Part shown: positions 54,765 to 64,000 of the stretch, one piece after another
Layout: every line of letters starts with the position of its first letter
How positions within the stretch are numbered: the stretch's first letter is position 1
DNA from: Tieghemostelium lacteum
Taxonomy: Eukaryota; Evosea; Eumycetozoa; Dictyosteliales; Raperosteliaceae
Direction of reading: 5' to 3'
Length of the DNA stretch: 64,000 nt
Assembly (NCBI GenBank): GCA_001606155.1
Contig: LODT01000001.1
Coordinates: 682,001 to 746,000 of the forward strand
Translations under genes and position numbers: made by a program
The notes under the pieces: model-generated
Told to the model about the DNA's origin: nothing
Databases searched by the model: none
The model's input: the letters and a program-made list of their open reading frames with translations, nothing else

Positions 54765-56567
54765 TTACATATTTAAAATATTTAAACCTCTACCTTCAAC
54801 AGAAAGATTGTGTGCTCTAACAGAACCTTTCACAGTTGGATTCTTTAACTTTTCAATTTCCTTATCAATTTTGTTTAGGACACGAATTGGAGAATTGATT
54901 GGTTCTGCTTTTGTGCCTACAGGTCTGATGGTATAATCCAATTTTGGACGTTCACAACCAGTGGCATGTTTAACATGTGATGGTAAATAATCCTCCTTAT
55001 TTAGTTTTCTAGTTAGGACATCGGTGCTACTGTCATCAATCATTTGTAGCTTATGAGAGGGAGAATTTGCATGAAGCTCTTTGAGGTTAATATCTTTCTC
55101 TTCATACTTACGATCAGTGTGAGATTCCACTGGACGAGTCCATTTGTCAATGATATTGTATGCCAATTTCTTGACTTCTGGAGTTTCTTTTTCATTCTTT
55201 TTAATGACAACAATGGTTTTGGGAATATTACAATCTTTGATCTTGGATAAACGAATTGGCAGAATATATAGAATCTTCAATAAGGCCACCTTAATCTTTA
55301 GATTGGGTTGTGAGCCATCTGGAAGTGGTGAAAGCCATATATTAATGGCATTATATACATTTTTTTCCAGTAGATTTTCGGAAAGGTCTTTTTTATACAG
55401 AATACTTTCGACCTCGGGTAATAATAGCAGTTTGGCAAGTGCAGGCTGTTTGGATCTATTCGATTGAAGATCTTGTTCTGCAGCCATTTCCATCTTTGTA
55501 ATAATGGTTTCTGCAATCTTATCTTTTTCAATATCAGATAGAACCTTTGGTTTTCTTTTCTTTATAGATTCCATAAATTCATCGAATGGGTTCACAGATT
55601 TGGGTTCACCCTCCTCAATTACTGAGTTTTCATCGTCTTTCTTTGATTTCTTGGATCTGGCTTTTCTTTCTGTTTTCTCTTTTGGTTTTTTGGATTTTAT
55701 TGATCTCTTTCTTTTTTTACCTTCACCATCACTATAATCTGAATCACGATGATCAATATCGTCCATATTGTCATCCTCTTCTTCTTCTGGTTCCTCCTCT
55801 TCTTCTACTTCGTAACCAAGATAATTTGGGTCCTTTACATTAGATTCTACACCCTCCTCATCTAGTTTTGGTTCTTCAGAAGTCACTTCTGTTTCACCTT
55901 CAACTTTTGCTGTAAGTTTCTTTAATCTTCTACGAGATTTTGGTTTCTCATCAACCTTTTCTTTTTCTTTTTCTTTTTCATTTTCATTGAATAGATCATC
56001 TTCATCATCACCCTCTTCATTATTGGTTTGTTGTGGTTCCTCATCCATATCCTCTACATCTTTTTTAGACTTTTTCTTGGATGATTTATGATGTTTATGT
56101 GATTTTTTCTCTTTTTTATCTGCCTTCTTTTTTTTCTCTCTCTTTGATCTCTTTTTCTCCTTTTTGGAGAGTTTTTGTTCTTCCTCTTCACCTTCCACAT
56201 TTTCTGTTTCTTCCTCTACATTTTCCACTTCTTTACTATTTTCAACAGTTTCTGTTGTTTCCTCATTCTCTTTACTAACAATAGAAGTAGTATCTTTAGT
56301 TGAAGTTGATTCTTTTTCCTTTGACTCTGTATTTGTACTAGTTTCTGTTGTTGGTCGAGATAGTTTTTCATCCAAATCCATTTTTGAATTGGAATTGGGT
56401 TGAGAATTTATAAATTCATCATCCTCAACAAGCATACTAGAAACTGTATCTGAATCTTTTCCCAAATCTACAGAATTGGGATTTTCATCGTTAAGTGGTG
56501 GAATTAAATTTGTTTCTGGATTATTATCTATTGTATTGATACTATTTTGATCTATTGAATCCTCCAT
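54765..56567 (-). CDS. IWS1/Spn1 transcription elongation factor
   Basis: 600 residues, single exon. The N-terminal two thirds are acidic and lysine-rich low complexity (EEEQKLSKKEKKRSKREKK). The conserved C-terminal core begins near VNPFDEFMESIKKRKPK. It forms the TFIIS N-terminal (LW-type) helical bundle: KIAETIITKMEMAAEQD, KQPALAKLLLLPEVESIL, VYNAINIWLSPLPDGSQPNLKIKVALLKIL and VKKLAYNIIDKWTRPV. Spn1/IWS1 binds Spt6 and histones at elongating RNA polymerase II. The tail after the bundle is longer than in yeast. It converges on the SUMO ligase gene with a gap of about 100 bp. Confidence 0.93.
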   Translation of the reverse strand: MEDSIDQNSINTIDNNPETNLIPPLNDENPNSVDLGKDSDTVSSMLVEDDEFINSQPNSNSKMDLDEKLSRPTTETSTNTESKEKESTSTKDTTSIVSKENEETTETVENSKEVENVEEETENVEGEEEEQKLSKKEKKRSKREKKKKADKKEKKSHKHHKSSKKKSKKDVEDMDEEPQQTNNEEGDDEDDLFNENEKEKEKEKVDEKPKSRRRLKKLTAKVEGETEVTSEEPKLDEEGVESNVKDPNYLGYEVEEEEEPEEEEDDNMDDIDHRDSDYSDGEGKKRKRSIKSKKPKEKTERKARSKKSKKDDENSVIEEGEPKSVNPFDEFMESIKKRKPKVLSDIEKDKIAETIITKMEMAAEQDLQSNRSKQPALAKLLLLPEVESILYKKDLSENLLEKNVYNAINIWLSPLPDGSQPNLKIKVALLKILYILPIRLSKIKDCNIPKTIVVIKKNEKETPEVKKLAYNIIDKWTRPVESHTDRKYEEKDINLKELHANSPSHKLQMIDDSSTDVLTRKLNKEDYLPSHVKHATGCERPKLDYTIRPVGTKAEPINSPIRVLNKIDKEIEKLKNPTVKGSVRAHNLSVEGRGLNILNM

Positions 56568-56715
56568 TCTTTATAAAATCAAAATTGTTACAATGTCAAT
56601 AAATAAAACTAAAATTTAAAAAAAAAAAAAAAAAAAATTAACTTAGCCACTGTTTTAAACTAATAACTTGTTTCAGATTTTTTTTTTATTCCAACGTTCA
56701 ATGCATTTATTTTAA

Positions 56716-57398
56716 ATATGAATATTTTGGAAAAGCTACAAATAGTTTTGTAATTTCAACTTGATAGACTATGACAGAGGTATTAAGATCAACTATTAGA
56801 TAAAACTGATTGTTGATCTTTACCATTTGGGTAAAGTATTTTTCATAAACTCAAAAATTAAATGTTGATGATATAACATCAGCAATGGATTCATAGACTT
56901 TAGAAGCCTCACCAGTTTTTAAATCAATTTGCAGTACACTCAATTCTCCTTGGGTTGCTAAACTTGAGGCTACTAAATTAGAACAGTGCATAACAGTTTG
57001 AGTTTTGAGGAAGACCAACTACTGATTTTGTTGGTAATTCTGATTTTTCATTAATGTCATAGGTATCGAGAGTATATTTACCAGAATTAGTTAAATCAAT
57101 TAGATAATAAGTTTCGGAATTCACACATCCAGTTGCCAAATTGAATTCATAGATGTTATATTGATAAATGAAGATGTCAACGAAGAGAAATTATAAATTA
57201 ATATAACTTCACTGTAATAGTCTAATTGACCACCAATATATACAGTATTTGATTCAGCATCATAGTAAGCCGATTGTAACTTTCATATCCTTCCATAAAA
57301 TTTGAGGTTCTGTTGAATTTAAATATTCACCACTTGAACTCACAGTTATAATCACAAGAGCTTCATGCTGTATATAAACTTATACATAGTATTGCAAA
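56716..57398 (-). pseudogene. Decayed copy of the secreted X-family gene (exon 3 only)
   Basis: The sequence aligns almost base for base with exon 3 of the gene at 58090..59159 (for example GTAGTTGGTCTTCCTC and the GGTGAGGCTTCTAAA region on the minus strand). It carries several small deletions and frame changes and no complete frame. Exons 1 and 2 are gone except for a scrap of exon 2 (CAGAATCAATTGTTAAAATA at about 57498). That scrap is fused directly to the promoter of the truncated Y copy at 57545. Confidence 0.85.
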
Positions 57399-57544
57399 CT
57401 TTATTACAAAAAAAAACAAATTCATTAGTATTTGGTTTATATATATAAAACAAAAATTTAATTTATGTATGTAAATTAAATTTAATTTATGTTCAGAATC
57501 AATTGTTAAAATACAATCAAATATCAATCTAACTCTTGTAAAAC

Positions 57545-57822
57545 ATGTTCAAATTATCTCTGGTTCTACTATGTCTTATTGGGGTGGTGGAGCTACTGCA
57601 CCAGTTAACACTTCAATTTCCATAAAATCAGTATCAAATGCCAATGTGACTGTAGTCTTAGTTGGTAAAGATGTTACTATTCAATCTTATGCTGTTAATT
57701 TTGATACTCCAGTTGGTGAATTCAAAGATTTGGTATTCTCCAATGGTAACTCTACTCTCACTGGTGGTTCTATGATTTCTGTCCCAGCCATCTCATGTAA
57801 TGAAGAAGCTTTAAATAAATAG
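57545..57822 (+). pseudogene. Truncated copy of the small secreted Y-family gene
   Basis: It starts like the gene at 60083 (same ACTCTTGTAAA leader, then MFKLSLVLLCLIG). It then jumps over about 120 bp of the mature region into GGTGGTGGAGCTACTGCACCAG and loses the frame. Further on the original frame is open again (TSISIKSVSNANVTVV ... GGSMISVPAISC), but the Ser-rich and hydrophobic GPI-type end is missing. It is a clear partial duplicate. No product with the signal peptide and the mature domain in one frame is possible. Confidence 0.85.
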
Positions 57823-58089
57823 TAATGATAATAAAATGAAAATATTTTTTTGATAGTTATGATTAAGTTTAATATTAGAGTTAATTCATTTTGGTCTTTA
57901 CTTGGAAAAATATAAATTTATAAATCTTATATCCAAAATATAAAATTTTAAAAAATAGATAAATATTCTTAGCCACTTATTGAAATATTAGTATTTACTA
58001 GAATTTTTTTAATGATCATAAAGAAAGAAAATACCTTTACAAATAGGAAAATTTTTAGTGGGCCCATCATGTTTCAAAGTTTAATTCAT

Positions 58090-59159
58090 TTATTTTAAAT
58101 ATGAAGCTTTTGAATGAACATCAAATAATTTTGTAATTTCAACTTGATAGACTATGACAGATGTATTAAGATCAACTGTTATTAAATAAAACTTACTTTT
58201 GATCTTTACCATTTGAGTAAAGTAGTTTTCATAAACCCAATAATTATATGATGAAATAACATCAGCACTGGATTCATAAATTTTAGAAGCCTCACCAGTT
58301 TTTAAATCAATTTGCAGTACACTCAATTCTCCTTGGGTTACTAAACTAGAGGCAGCTACATAAATTTGATTATTAGAACACAGTGCATCACAGTTTGTGT
58401 TTTGAGGAAGACCAACTACTGATAATCTTGGTAATTTTGATTTTTTGATAATGTCATAGGTATCGAGAGTATAGTTACCAGAATTGGTTAAATCCATTAG
58501 ATAATAAGTTTCGGAATTCAAACATCCAGTTGCCAAATGAACATTCATAGTTGTTGTATTGACAAATGAAAATTTCAACCAAGAGAAATTTAAAATAAAT
58601 ATAACTTCACTGTATAAGTCTAATTGACCAGCAATATATACAGTATTAAATTCAGCATCATAGTAAGCCGATTCACTATTGTAAAAAGTTTCAGATCCAT
58701 ACCCAATATTAATAAGTTCTGTTGAATTTAAATATTCACCACTTGAACTCACAGTTATAATCTCAAAAGCATTTTGCTGTGTATATAAACTTATACATAG
58801 TATTAGAAACTTTATTACAAAAAAAAAAAACATATTCATTAGTATGGGGTCTATATATAAAACAAAAATTTAATTTACATACATTATTATCAGAATCAAT
58901 CGTTAAAATTTGAAAAATTGATAATTTTTTACTATTAATTGTTGGCATCGGGGTTGTGGTAAGGTCACCAGAAGATACATTAAAAACAGTCATTTGATAA
59001 AGGCCATCATCCAATTCAATAAAATATAAACTTTCTGGTTGTGAGTTTACACCAATTAATGTACTCTAAATAATATTGAATATTAATATTAAAAATAATT
59101 TAATTTAAAATACAAATAATTACAATTAAAAGTACTAGAGTTACAATTATCAATTTCAT
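58090..59159 (-). CDS. Secreted X-family protein, copy 2
   Basis: Three exons: 59159..59124, 59065..58883 and 58809..58090, with introns of 58 and 73 bp. The structure is the same as in the copy at 60886..61933 and gives 312 residues. Exon 1 encodes only the signal peptide core (MKLIIVTLVLLI). The mature protein reads as repeated beta strands (ESLYFIELDDGLYQMTVFNV; YDAEFNTVYIAGQLDLYSEV; LSVLQIDLKTGEASKIYESS), suggesting a beta-propeller. There is no C-terminal membrane anchor. Function unknown. It faces the truncated Y copy tail to tail. Confidence 0.75.
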
Positions 59160-60082
59160 TTTTGAATAAAATGAATAAATTTTTGTTATTTGGACTAAAA
59201 TTTAAATATCCAATTTTATTAGGATATTTTTTAAATTAAATTAAATTGAATAGATATTTACTTTTAGTTAGAGAACATCAGAGAAAACTTTAATTCTTTT
59301 TCTTTTTATCCCTTCAGATAACTCATCTTCATAACTAGATTTTCTCAGTAGTTTTGATTCAGAATTAGTCTCTGAAACAATAGATAAATAGATTGCAATG
59401 AAACTGTTAACATTATATATTCATATATAAAAAGTAATATTAACATTATATTTTTGGTTTAAAATATATCAATTATTAATTATTATTTCAAAATATGTTA
59501 ATTAATTCTTAAATGATCCTTTATTTAATGAGTATATAAAAGTTTTTTTTTATTTTTTTTTTAAAAATCTCAACTGCGTAGTTCAAAATTTTAAATAAAA
59601 AAAAATTCGACCACGTTTACTAGTTTAAACAACATTTGTTCATTGCAAAGCTGGTAATTAAAATTGAATCAAAAACTATCTTTTTAGAAAATCAAGAATA
59701 TCTAAAAAGTATAGATAAGATCTGTAAAAGATAGGTAGTTAGTTGGTTAATTAAATCAAGACCAATAACATCATCAAAATTTTAGTCTTAAACACAACTA
59801 CAATCTTAAATTAACACATTGGAATTTTACTTAAAGAGTAAAATTTTGATGGTCTAGAAATAAATTTGCCACGTTAATTAAAAAGGAATTAAATAGTTAT
59901 TATAAAACTACTACAAATTCTTTAAAAATTGGGGTTCAATTGAATCAAACCACGTTAATGCCAACAAAGCCCGTTTGAAATTCTAGTATAAATAGAATTG
60001 AATTCACAACAAAAATACATCAAATATCAAAATTCAAATCAATTAAATAACAATCAAATATCAATCTAACTCTTGTAAAAAC
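59160..60082. other. Long divergent promoter between X copy 2 and the Y gene
   Basis: About 920 bp of AT-rich sequence. A TATAAATAG box at 59987-59995 lies about 90 bp before the Y start codon, followed by an A/C-rich leader (AAATACATCAAATATC) that is shared with the truncated Y copy. No gene was found. Confidence 0.6.
59987..59995 (+). promoter_or_regulatory. TATA box of the Y gene
   Basis: TATAAATAG about 88-96 bp upstream of ATG 60083, in front of a C/A-rich leader. This is a good match to dictyostelid TATA elements. Confidence 0.55.
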
Positions 60083-60577
60083 ATGTTCAAATTAACTCTA
60101 GTTCTTCTATGTCTTATTGGATTAACAATGGTCCAATCACAAACTATTACAGCCTCTTCATTAACTGTAAACAATGCCTCTCTTGAAGCTTCTGCAACTT
60201 CAAAATGTTCTTTTGTATTCACCTTGGGTTTAACTTTGGATGGTGGAGCTAGTGCACCAGCTAACACTTCAATTACCGTAAAATCAGCATCAAATGCCAA
60301 TGTGACTGTAGTCTCAGTTGTTGGACCAACTTCTGGTATTACTGCTATTCTTGGTGCCCCTATTCAATCTTATGCTGTTAATGTAGATACTCCAGTTGGT
60401 CAATTCAAAGATTTGGTATTCTACAATGGTAACACTGCTCTCACTGGTGGTTCTATGATTTCTGTCCCAGCCATCTCATGTACTGAAGAAGCTTCATCTC
60501 ACTCATCATCATCAACACTATTAATCAGCAAAATTTCTGCTGCTATTCTTGGTGCCACTTTATTATTAATCCATTAG
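60083..60577 (+). CDS. Small secreted, probably GPI-anchored protein (Y family)
   Basis: 164 residues, single exon. Signal peptide 1-19 (MFKLTLVLLCLIGLTMVQS), then a Thr/Ser/Ala-rich mature domain with two cysteines (KCSFVFTLGL and AISCTEE) and several NxT sites. It ends in a Ser-rich stretch and a hydrophobic segment with nothing charged after it (ISAAILGATLLLI), typical of GPI attachment. This looks like a dictyostelid cell-surface glycoprotein. No family name is assigned. A truncated copy lies at 57545. Confidence 0.8.
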   Translation: MFKLTLVLLCLIGLTMVQSQTITASSLTVNNASLEASATSKCSFVFTLGLTLDGGASAPANTSITVKSASNANVTVVSVVGPTSGITAILGAPIQSYAVNVDTPVGQFKDLVFYNGNTALTGGSMISVPAISCTEEASSHSSSSTLLISKISAAILGATLLLIH

Positions 60578-60885
60578 ACTCCTCGTTTAAATAAATAAAT
60601 AGTTATGTATTAACTCTTATAATTCTTTATCTTAATGATAGATTTTATCACAACTCTGGAGATTTCTTTTCTTCCTAAGAAAACAGCTATAGACCTTCTA
60701 TTAAACCAAAATGAATTCATCAGTAACTCTTCATGGTTCAAACAAACTTTCATCATTAAACTCTTTTTAAATTCAACACAATCAATATTGGCCATCTATA
60801 ATATGGAAGTATATAATACAATATATTCTACAGATAAAAATATTGAAAAGGTGAACATTGTCATTATTATAAATCAAAGGGTTGT
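60578..60885. other. Spacer between convergent Y and X genes
   Basis: About 300 bp. The frame 60635..60898 on the plus strand overlaps the X stop and is not convincing. No repeat seen. Confidence 0.5.
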
Positions 60886-61933
60886 TTATTGTAAATAAGA
60901 GGCAAGTGGGTTAACTACAAATAATTTTGTAATTTCTACTTGATAGACTACTTTAGAGGTATTAAGATCAATAGTTATTAGATAATACTGACTGTTGATT
61001 TGTACCATTTGAGTAAAGTAATTTTCTACTGCCCAATAGTTATAAGATGATACTACATTGGAACTGGATTCATAAATTTTAGAAGCCTCACCAGTTTGTA
61101 AATCAATTTGCAGTACACTCAATTCTCCTTGGGTCTCATAACTAAAAGCGGTGATATAAACCTGATTGTTAGCACAAATTGTATAACAAGTTGTATCTTG
61201 AGGTAGACCATCTACTGTCACTGTTGATAGTGACTTTTGATTAATGTCATAGGTATCAATGGTGTAGTTTGTGGAACCACTAACTTCCATTAGATAATAG
61301 ATATCTGAAATCATACATCCTGATACTTGTTGACCAGCAATGCTGGTTACATTGATAACGGAAGCTTTCAATGTATCGAAATTATAAACTAATATTACTT
61401 CACTGTAAAAGTTTACTTGGCCACCAACATAGACAATATTTGATTTAGCATCATATTGAGCAGAGTTAAAAAACCAATAGGTTTCGGTTTCTTGTATAAC
61501 CAAAACAGGTTCTGTTGAATTTATAAATTCACCGCTTGAACTTACAGTAATAATAACAAGTGCTTCTCTATCTTTATAATCTTGTTCACATAGTATTACA
61601 AACTTTTATAAAGTTAGTGTTAACAGTTTTAAAACAGTGTTTCTATTATTATAATACATACATTATTATCAGAATCAATTGTTAAAATGCTATAAATTGA
61701 GTAGTCTTTACTAACAGTTGGCATCATGGTTTTGGTAAGGTCACCAGTAGCTACATCAAATTCAGTCAATTGAAAAACGCCATCATCTAGATTAATATAA
61801 TATAAACTTTCTGGTTGGGATTTTACACCAATGAATGTAATCTAAATAGTGCTCAATGTTAATATTCTATTAGATATATACAGTTAATAATAATTACAAT
61901 TAAAAGTAATAAAGTTATAAGTAATAGTTTCAT
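60886..61933 (-). CDS. Secreted X-family protein, copy 3
   Basis: Exons 61933..61898, 61841..61662 and 61602..60886, introns 56 and 59 bp (GTAATT/TTTTAG-like and GTATGT/AAAAG). The product is 310 residues: signal peptide MKLLLITLLLLI..., then ESLYYINLDDGVFQLTEFDV and strand repeats such as YDAKSNIVYVGGQVNF and LSVLQIDLQTGEASKIYESS. It is clearly the paralogue of copy 2, with many synonymous and some replacement differences. Its role is unknown; beta-propeller-like and probably secreted. It lies tail to tail with the Y gene. Confidence 0.77.
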
Positions 61934-62347
61934 TTTATAAGATAATAAAATAATGATAAAATAGTTTCGTTTAAATACTGTGACCTAAGCTGATGAATAT
62001 TATGATAATTAATGATTTGGGAAAGGGTATTCTTTGCAAAAGAAAAAAATATCTAAAATATCTGTTACAATATTACCGCACCGATGTCATATTTTTTTAA
62101 TTTTTTTAATCAATCGGCATTGTAATTTAAATTTTGTGTACTATGAAGTGGTGATAAAACACAAAAGGAATGAATAGAACAATAGATTGTGGAATCGTCT
62201 ATGAATGGAAATGGCACTCAACATGTTCTAATAAAGTTCAAATTTAATCATGTGAGACAATGGAAGCATTGAAAGATTAAACAGAACACAACATCATAGA
62301 AATCCTTACACAAAAATTCTATTTTTTTTTATTTTGGGCAGATATTT
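61934..62347. other. Divergent promoter of X copy 3 and the ankyrin gene
   Basis: About 410 bp, AT-rich. TTTTATTTTGGGCAG at 62327-62341 just before the ankyrin start resembles a splice acceptor, so the ankyrin mRNA may have a spliced leader exon here. Confidence 0.5.
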
Positions 62348-63022
62348 ATGAAGAATTATAAAGAAAAAACAAATAATAACAACAAAAGAAAAAAAAACAA
62401 AAATTACTACTTGCAAGAAATAAACAAAAATGACTATATTATTCAAAATTCAGAAATAGAAAAAATCAAAATCCTTCTAGAAGAGGGCATTTCTATCAAT
62501 TACAAGGATAAAGATGAAAAAACAATTTTGTGGTGGGCTGTTTTCAACAAAAACTATGAATTGGTTCATTATCTGATTAACAAAGGTGCAAAGTCTTACA
62601 TACCAGACAAGCTCGGAAAAACGCCTTTTGAACTTGCAAACCAACTAGCCTTAGGCGGATATCGTGAACCTGGTGAGGAGAATCCTTACATTAAGATTAT
62701 TGGGTTATTGAATCAAAAAAATAATACAAACCAAGACGATATAGAGGCATTAAGCAAAAGCATGAATAATTTAGGCTTGCATAATAATATTCTATCCTCA
62801 AATTATTCCTCTCTATCCCTATCACAAGAACAACAACAAACCAACACTAGTAATATTAATCAAAACCTAAACATAAATAAGAATAAAAATAATAATAATA
62901 TTAATGGGAGTTCAAGTACAGATAATATTACCACTATCAATAAAGAAAAAACAAAGACAAATAACATCCCAGAAAAAAATCCTGAAATAGAAAATAAAAC
63001 GACCCTATGCAGAATTATGTAA
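62348..63022 (+). CDS. Ankyrin-repeat protein with C-terminal CaaX box
   Basis: 224 residues. Two ankyrin repeats are visible: EIEKIKILLEEGISINYKDK with KTILWWAVFNKNYELVHYL, and INKGAKSYIPDKLGKTPFELAN. A Ser/Gln/Asn-rich linker follows. The protein ends TTLCRIM. Cys-aliphatic-aliphatic-Met at the very end is a farnesylation signal, which would tether it to membranes. The lysine/asparagine-rich N-terminus is unusual, and a further upstream exon is possible. Partner unknown. Confidence 0.75.
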   Translation: MKNYKEKTNNNNKRKKNKNYYLQEINKNDYIIQNSEIEKIKILLEEGISINYKDKDEKTILWWAVFNKNYELVHYLINKGAKSYIPDKLGKTPFELANQLALGGYREPGEENPYIKIIGLLNQKNNTNQDDIEALSKSMNNLGLHNNILSSNYSSLSLSQEQQQTNTSNINQNLNINKNKNNNNINGSSSTDNITTINKEKTKTNNIPEKNPEIENKTTLCRIM

Positions 63023-63327
63023 TTTACTCTTTTTCATTCAAATTTTAAAAATTGGTTTCCTGTATTGAAACCTGTAACTATTAGTTGATTTAAAAAAATT
63101 GATTAAAATCAAATAAATTTACTTCATTTTGTCATGAAATCTCTCCAACAACAAATCTGCAATGACATCAATGAACTGTGTAACCATATTGGCAGAGTAA
63201 ATCATTTGTGAATCGCGATGATTTGATTTTGACTGAGATCTTCATGTTATACCAAAATGGTGATCAGAGGAACCAAATAACTAACCAAAGAGAGGCAGCT
63301 ACAGTGCATACGGTAATAAATTTAATT
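63023..63327 (+). other. Spacer with a short, possibly decayed coding region
   Basis: ATG 63134 opens 25 codons (MKSLQQQICNDINELCNHIG...), stopped at 63211. In the next frame a coding-like stretch continues (NRDDLILTEIFMLYQNGDQR) until about 63300. Codon use looks real across both. It may be a relic of a small gene or a frame-shifted remnant. No domain recognised. Confidence 0.3.
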
Positions 63328-64000
63328 TCACTGTTTATTTTTATTGCAAATAATGTGAGTATTTTGATTAGGGTGAGAGATTTTTAGATTTTTTCTTGCT
63401 TTTGAAAATATTAGAGTGTTGGTGTCAGGTGGTGGATAAAGATCATTTGAAGAAGGTGTTGGAAAAATATATACAGGTTTACTGGAATGTGATGAACGGG
63501 TAATTGGTAATGAAGAGCTCTTATTACTTGCTGACAATGTACTTGTTGTACTACTATGACTAATAGTCTTTATAATCTTATCTAAATCTTCAACTGTATA
63601 GAGTATTGTTAATTGTTTGGCATCCTTAGGACACTCACACATTTCTTCAAAATGATATAAGCATGCTACTATAGGTTGTTGTTGTTGTTGATTATCATTA
63701 TTATTGTTTTTGTTATTATTATTATTATTATTACAGTTTTTACATTTTAAATAGGTTAGGAAACAATCATATTTACAGACACTACATTGAAATGGTTCAG
63801 TTGAAAGTAGATCTTGAGTTGAATGGTTTGCATAGACAGTTTCTAGGGATAGTTTATCTTTGAATTGAGCTCTCAAAGCTTGTTCTTTGAGTTTGATTTT
63901 TTGAAATTCTTTTACTAACCAATGAGAGAGGTCAGGTGATGGATTTCTAGAGGCAATGTTACAGAGTAATTGCTCTATTGAGAAGACGGATGATCTATTG
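63328..64000 (-). CDS. KDM5/JARID1-type histone demethylase, C-terminal part
   Basis: The frame is open to the right edge, so the catalytic JmjC domain lies outside. The first visible residues (RSSVFSIEQLLCNIASRNP...) and SHWLVKEFQKIKLKEQALRAQFKD match the helical region before the C5HC2 finger. The finger follows: FQCSVCKYDCFLTYLKCKNC, an Asn/Gln insertion, then VACLYHFEEMCECPKD and LTILYTVEDLDKII. This is the zf-C5HC2 plus PLU-1-like arrangement of KDM5 H3K4 demethylases. The end is Ser/Pro-rich. The poly-Asn insertion inside the finger is a dictyostelid feature. Confidence 0.88.
   Translation of the reverse strand, partial: NRSSVFSIEQLLCNIASRNPSPDLSHWLVKEFQKIKLKEQALRAQFKDKLSLETVYANHSTQDLLSTEPFQCSVCKYDCFLTYLKCKNCNNNNNNNKNNNNDNQQQQQPIVACLYHFEEMCECPKDAKQLTILYTVEDLDKIIKTISHSSTTSTLSASNKSSSLPITRSSHSSKPVYIFPTPSSNDLYPPPDTNTLIFSKARKNLKISHPNQNTHIICNKNKQ

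Noticed and set aside
55504-55737. Ser/Phe-rich plus-strand frames over the IWS1 gene (several between 55.0 and 56.4 kb)
   Set aside because: They are shadows of the Lys/Glu-rich IWS1 coding strand.
60061-60300. 79-codon minus-strand frame over the Y gene
   Set aside because: Antisense to a well-supported secreted protein gene with signal peptide and TATA box.
63660-63740. CRISPR-like or satellite reading of the triplet repeats (also 18.16, 25.23 and 54.24 kb)
   Set aside because: These are simple AAT/CAA triplet runs within exons, encoding Asn or Gln tracts usual in dictyostelids.

Overview
The window reads as nuclear DNA of a dictyostelid social amoeba (Amoebozoa). It is very AT-rich, with poly(A)/poly(T) runs in almost every intergenic gap. 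It has AAT and CAA triplet tracts that encode poly-Asn and poly-Gln, short introns (about 44 to 89 bp) of GTA...TAG type, and gene families typical of dictyostelids: Grl receptors with a BMP/PnrA ectodomain, phospholipase B-like proteins, DH-PH-FYVE exchange factors, and tRNA-associated non-LTR retroelements. I cannot name the species from the sequence alone.

Layout. 0-3 kb: the 3' end of a CDP-alcohol phosphotransferase gene, then a frame-broken FG-GAP gene. 3.1-5.3 kb: a short, recent LTR element with identical 221-bp LTRs. 5.3-7.7 kb: a coiled-coil protein with some CENP-K character, a hotdog thioesterase and a cytochrome b561-type membrane protein. 8.6-17 kb: three tandem Grl-type class C GPCR genes. 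17.2-22.3 kb: a tRNA-gene island with tRNA-Arg(ACG) and tRNA-Ser(GCU). Each has a TRE-like remnant about 50 bp upstream, and the Ser gene also has a second LINE fragment just downstream; a two-finger C2H2 gene lies between the tRNAs. 23-46 kb: a dense block of housekeeping and signalling genes: an internally duplicated unknown protein, phospholipase B-like, histidine ammonia-lyase, a 1095-residue unknown, FHA-parvulin, the pore membrane protein gp210/Nup210, a secreted deaminase, an LRR/F-box-like protein, TGS1 cap hypermethylase and cysteine dioxygenase. 46-57 kb: DH-PH-FYVE RhoGEF, HTTM membrane protein, a PIAS/Siz SUMO ligase (frame break at a CAA repeat) and IWS1/Spn1. 56.7-62 kb: a local duplication cluster of two unrelated secreted-protein families, with intact and decayed copies. 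62-64 kb: a two-ankyrin protein with a C-terminal CaaX box, and the C-terminal part of a KDM5-type demethylase running off the edge.

The genes are not operons. Several pairs share short divergent promoters (145 bp between FHA-parvulin and gp210) or converge with tiny gaps (14 bp between the LRR gene and TGS1). Introns were placed by eye from splice motifs and reading-frame continuity. Many start codons were moved to the first ATG because the longest open frame began with TTG or GTG.

I did not find a convincing new defence-like or biosynthetic system. The most informative structures are the tRNA/TRE island, the young non-autonomous LTR element, the Grl array with shifted introns, and the 57-62 kb duplication cluster.
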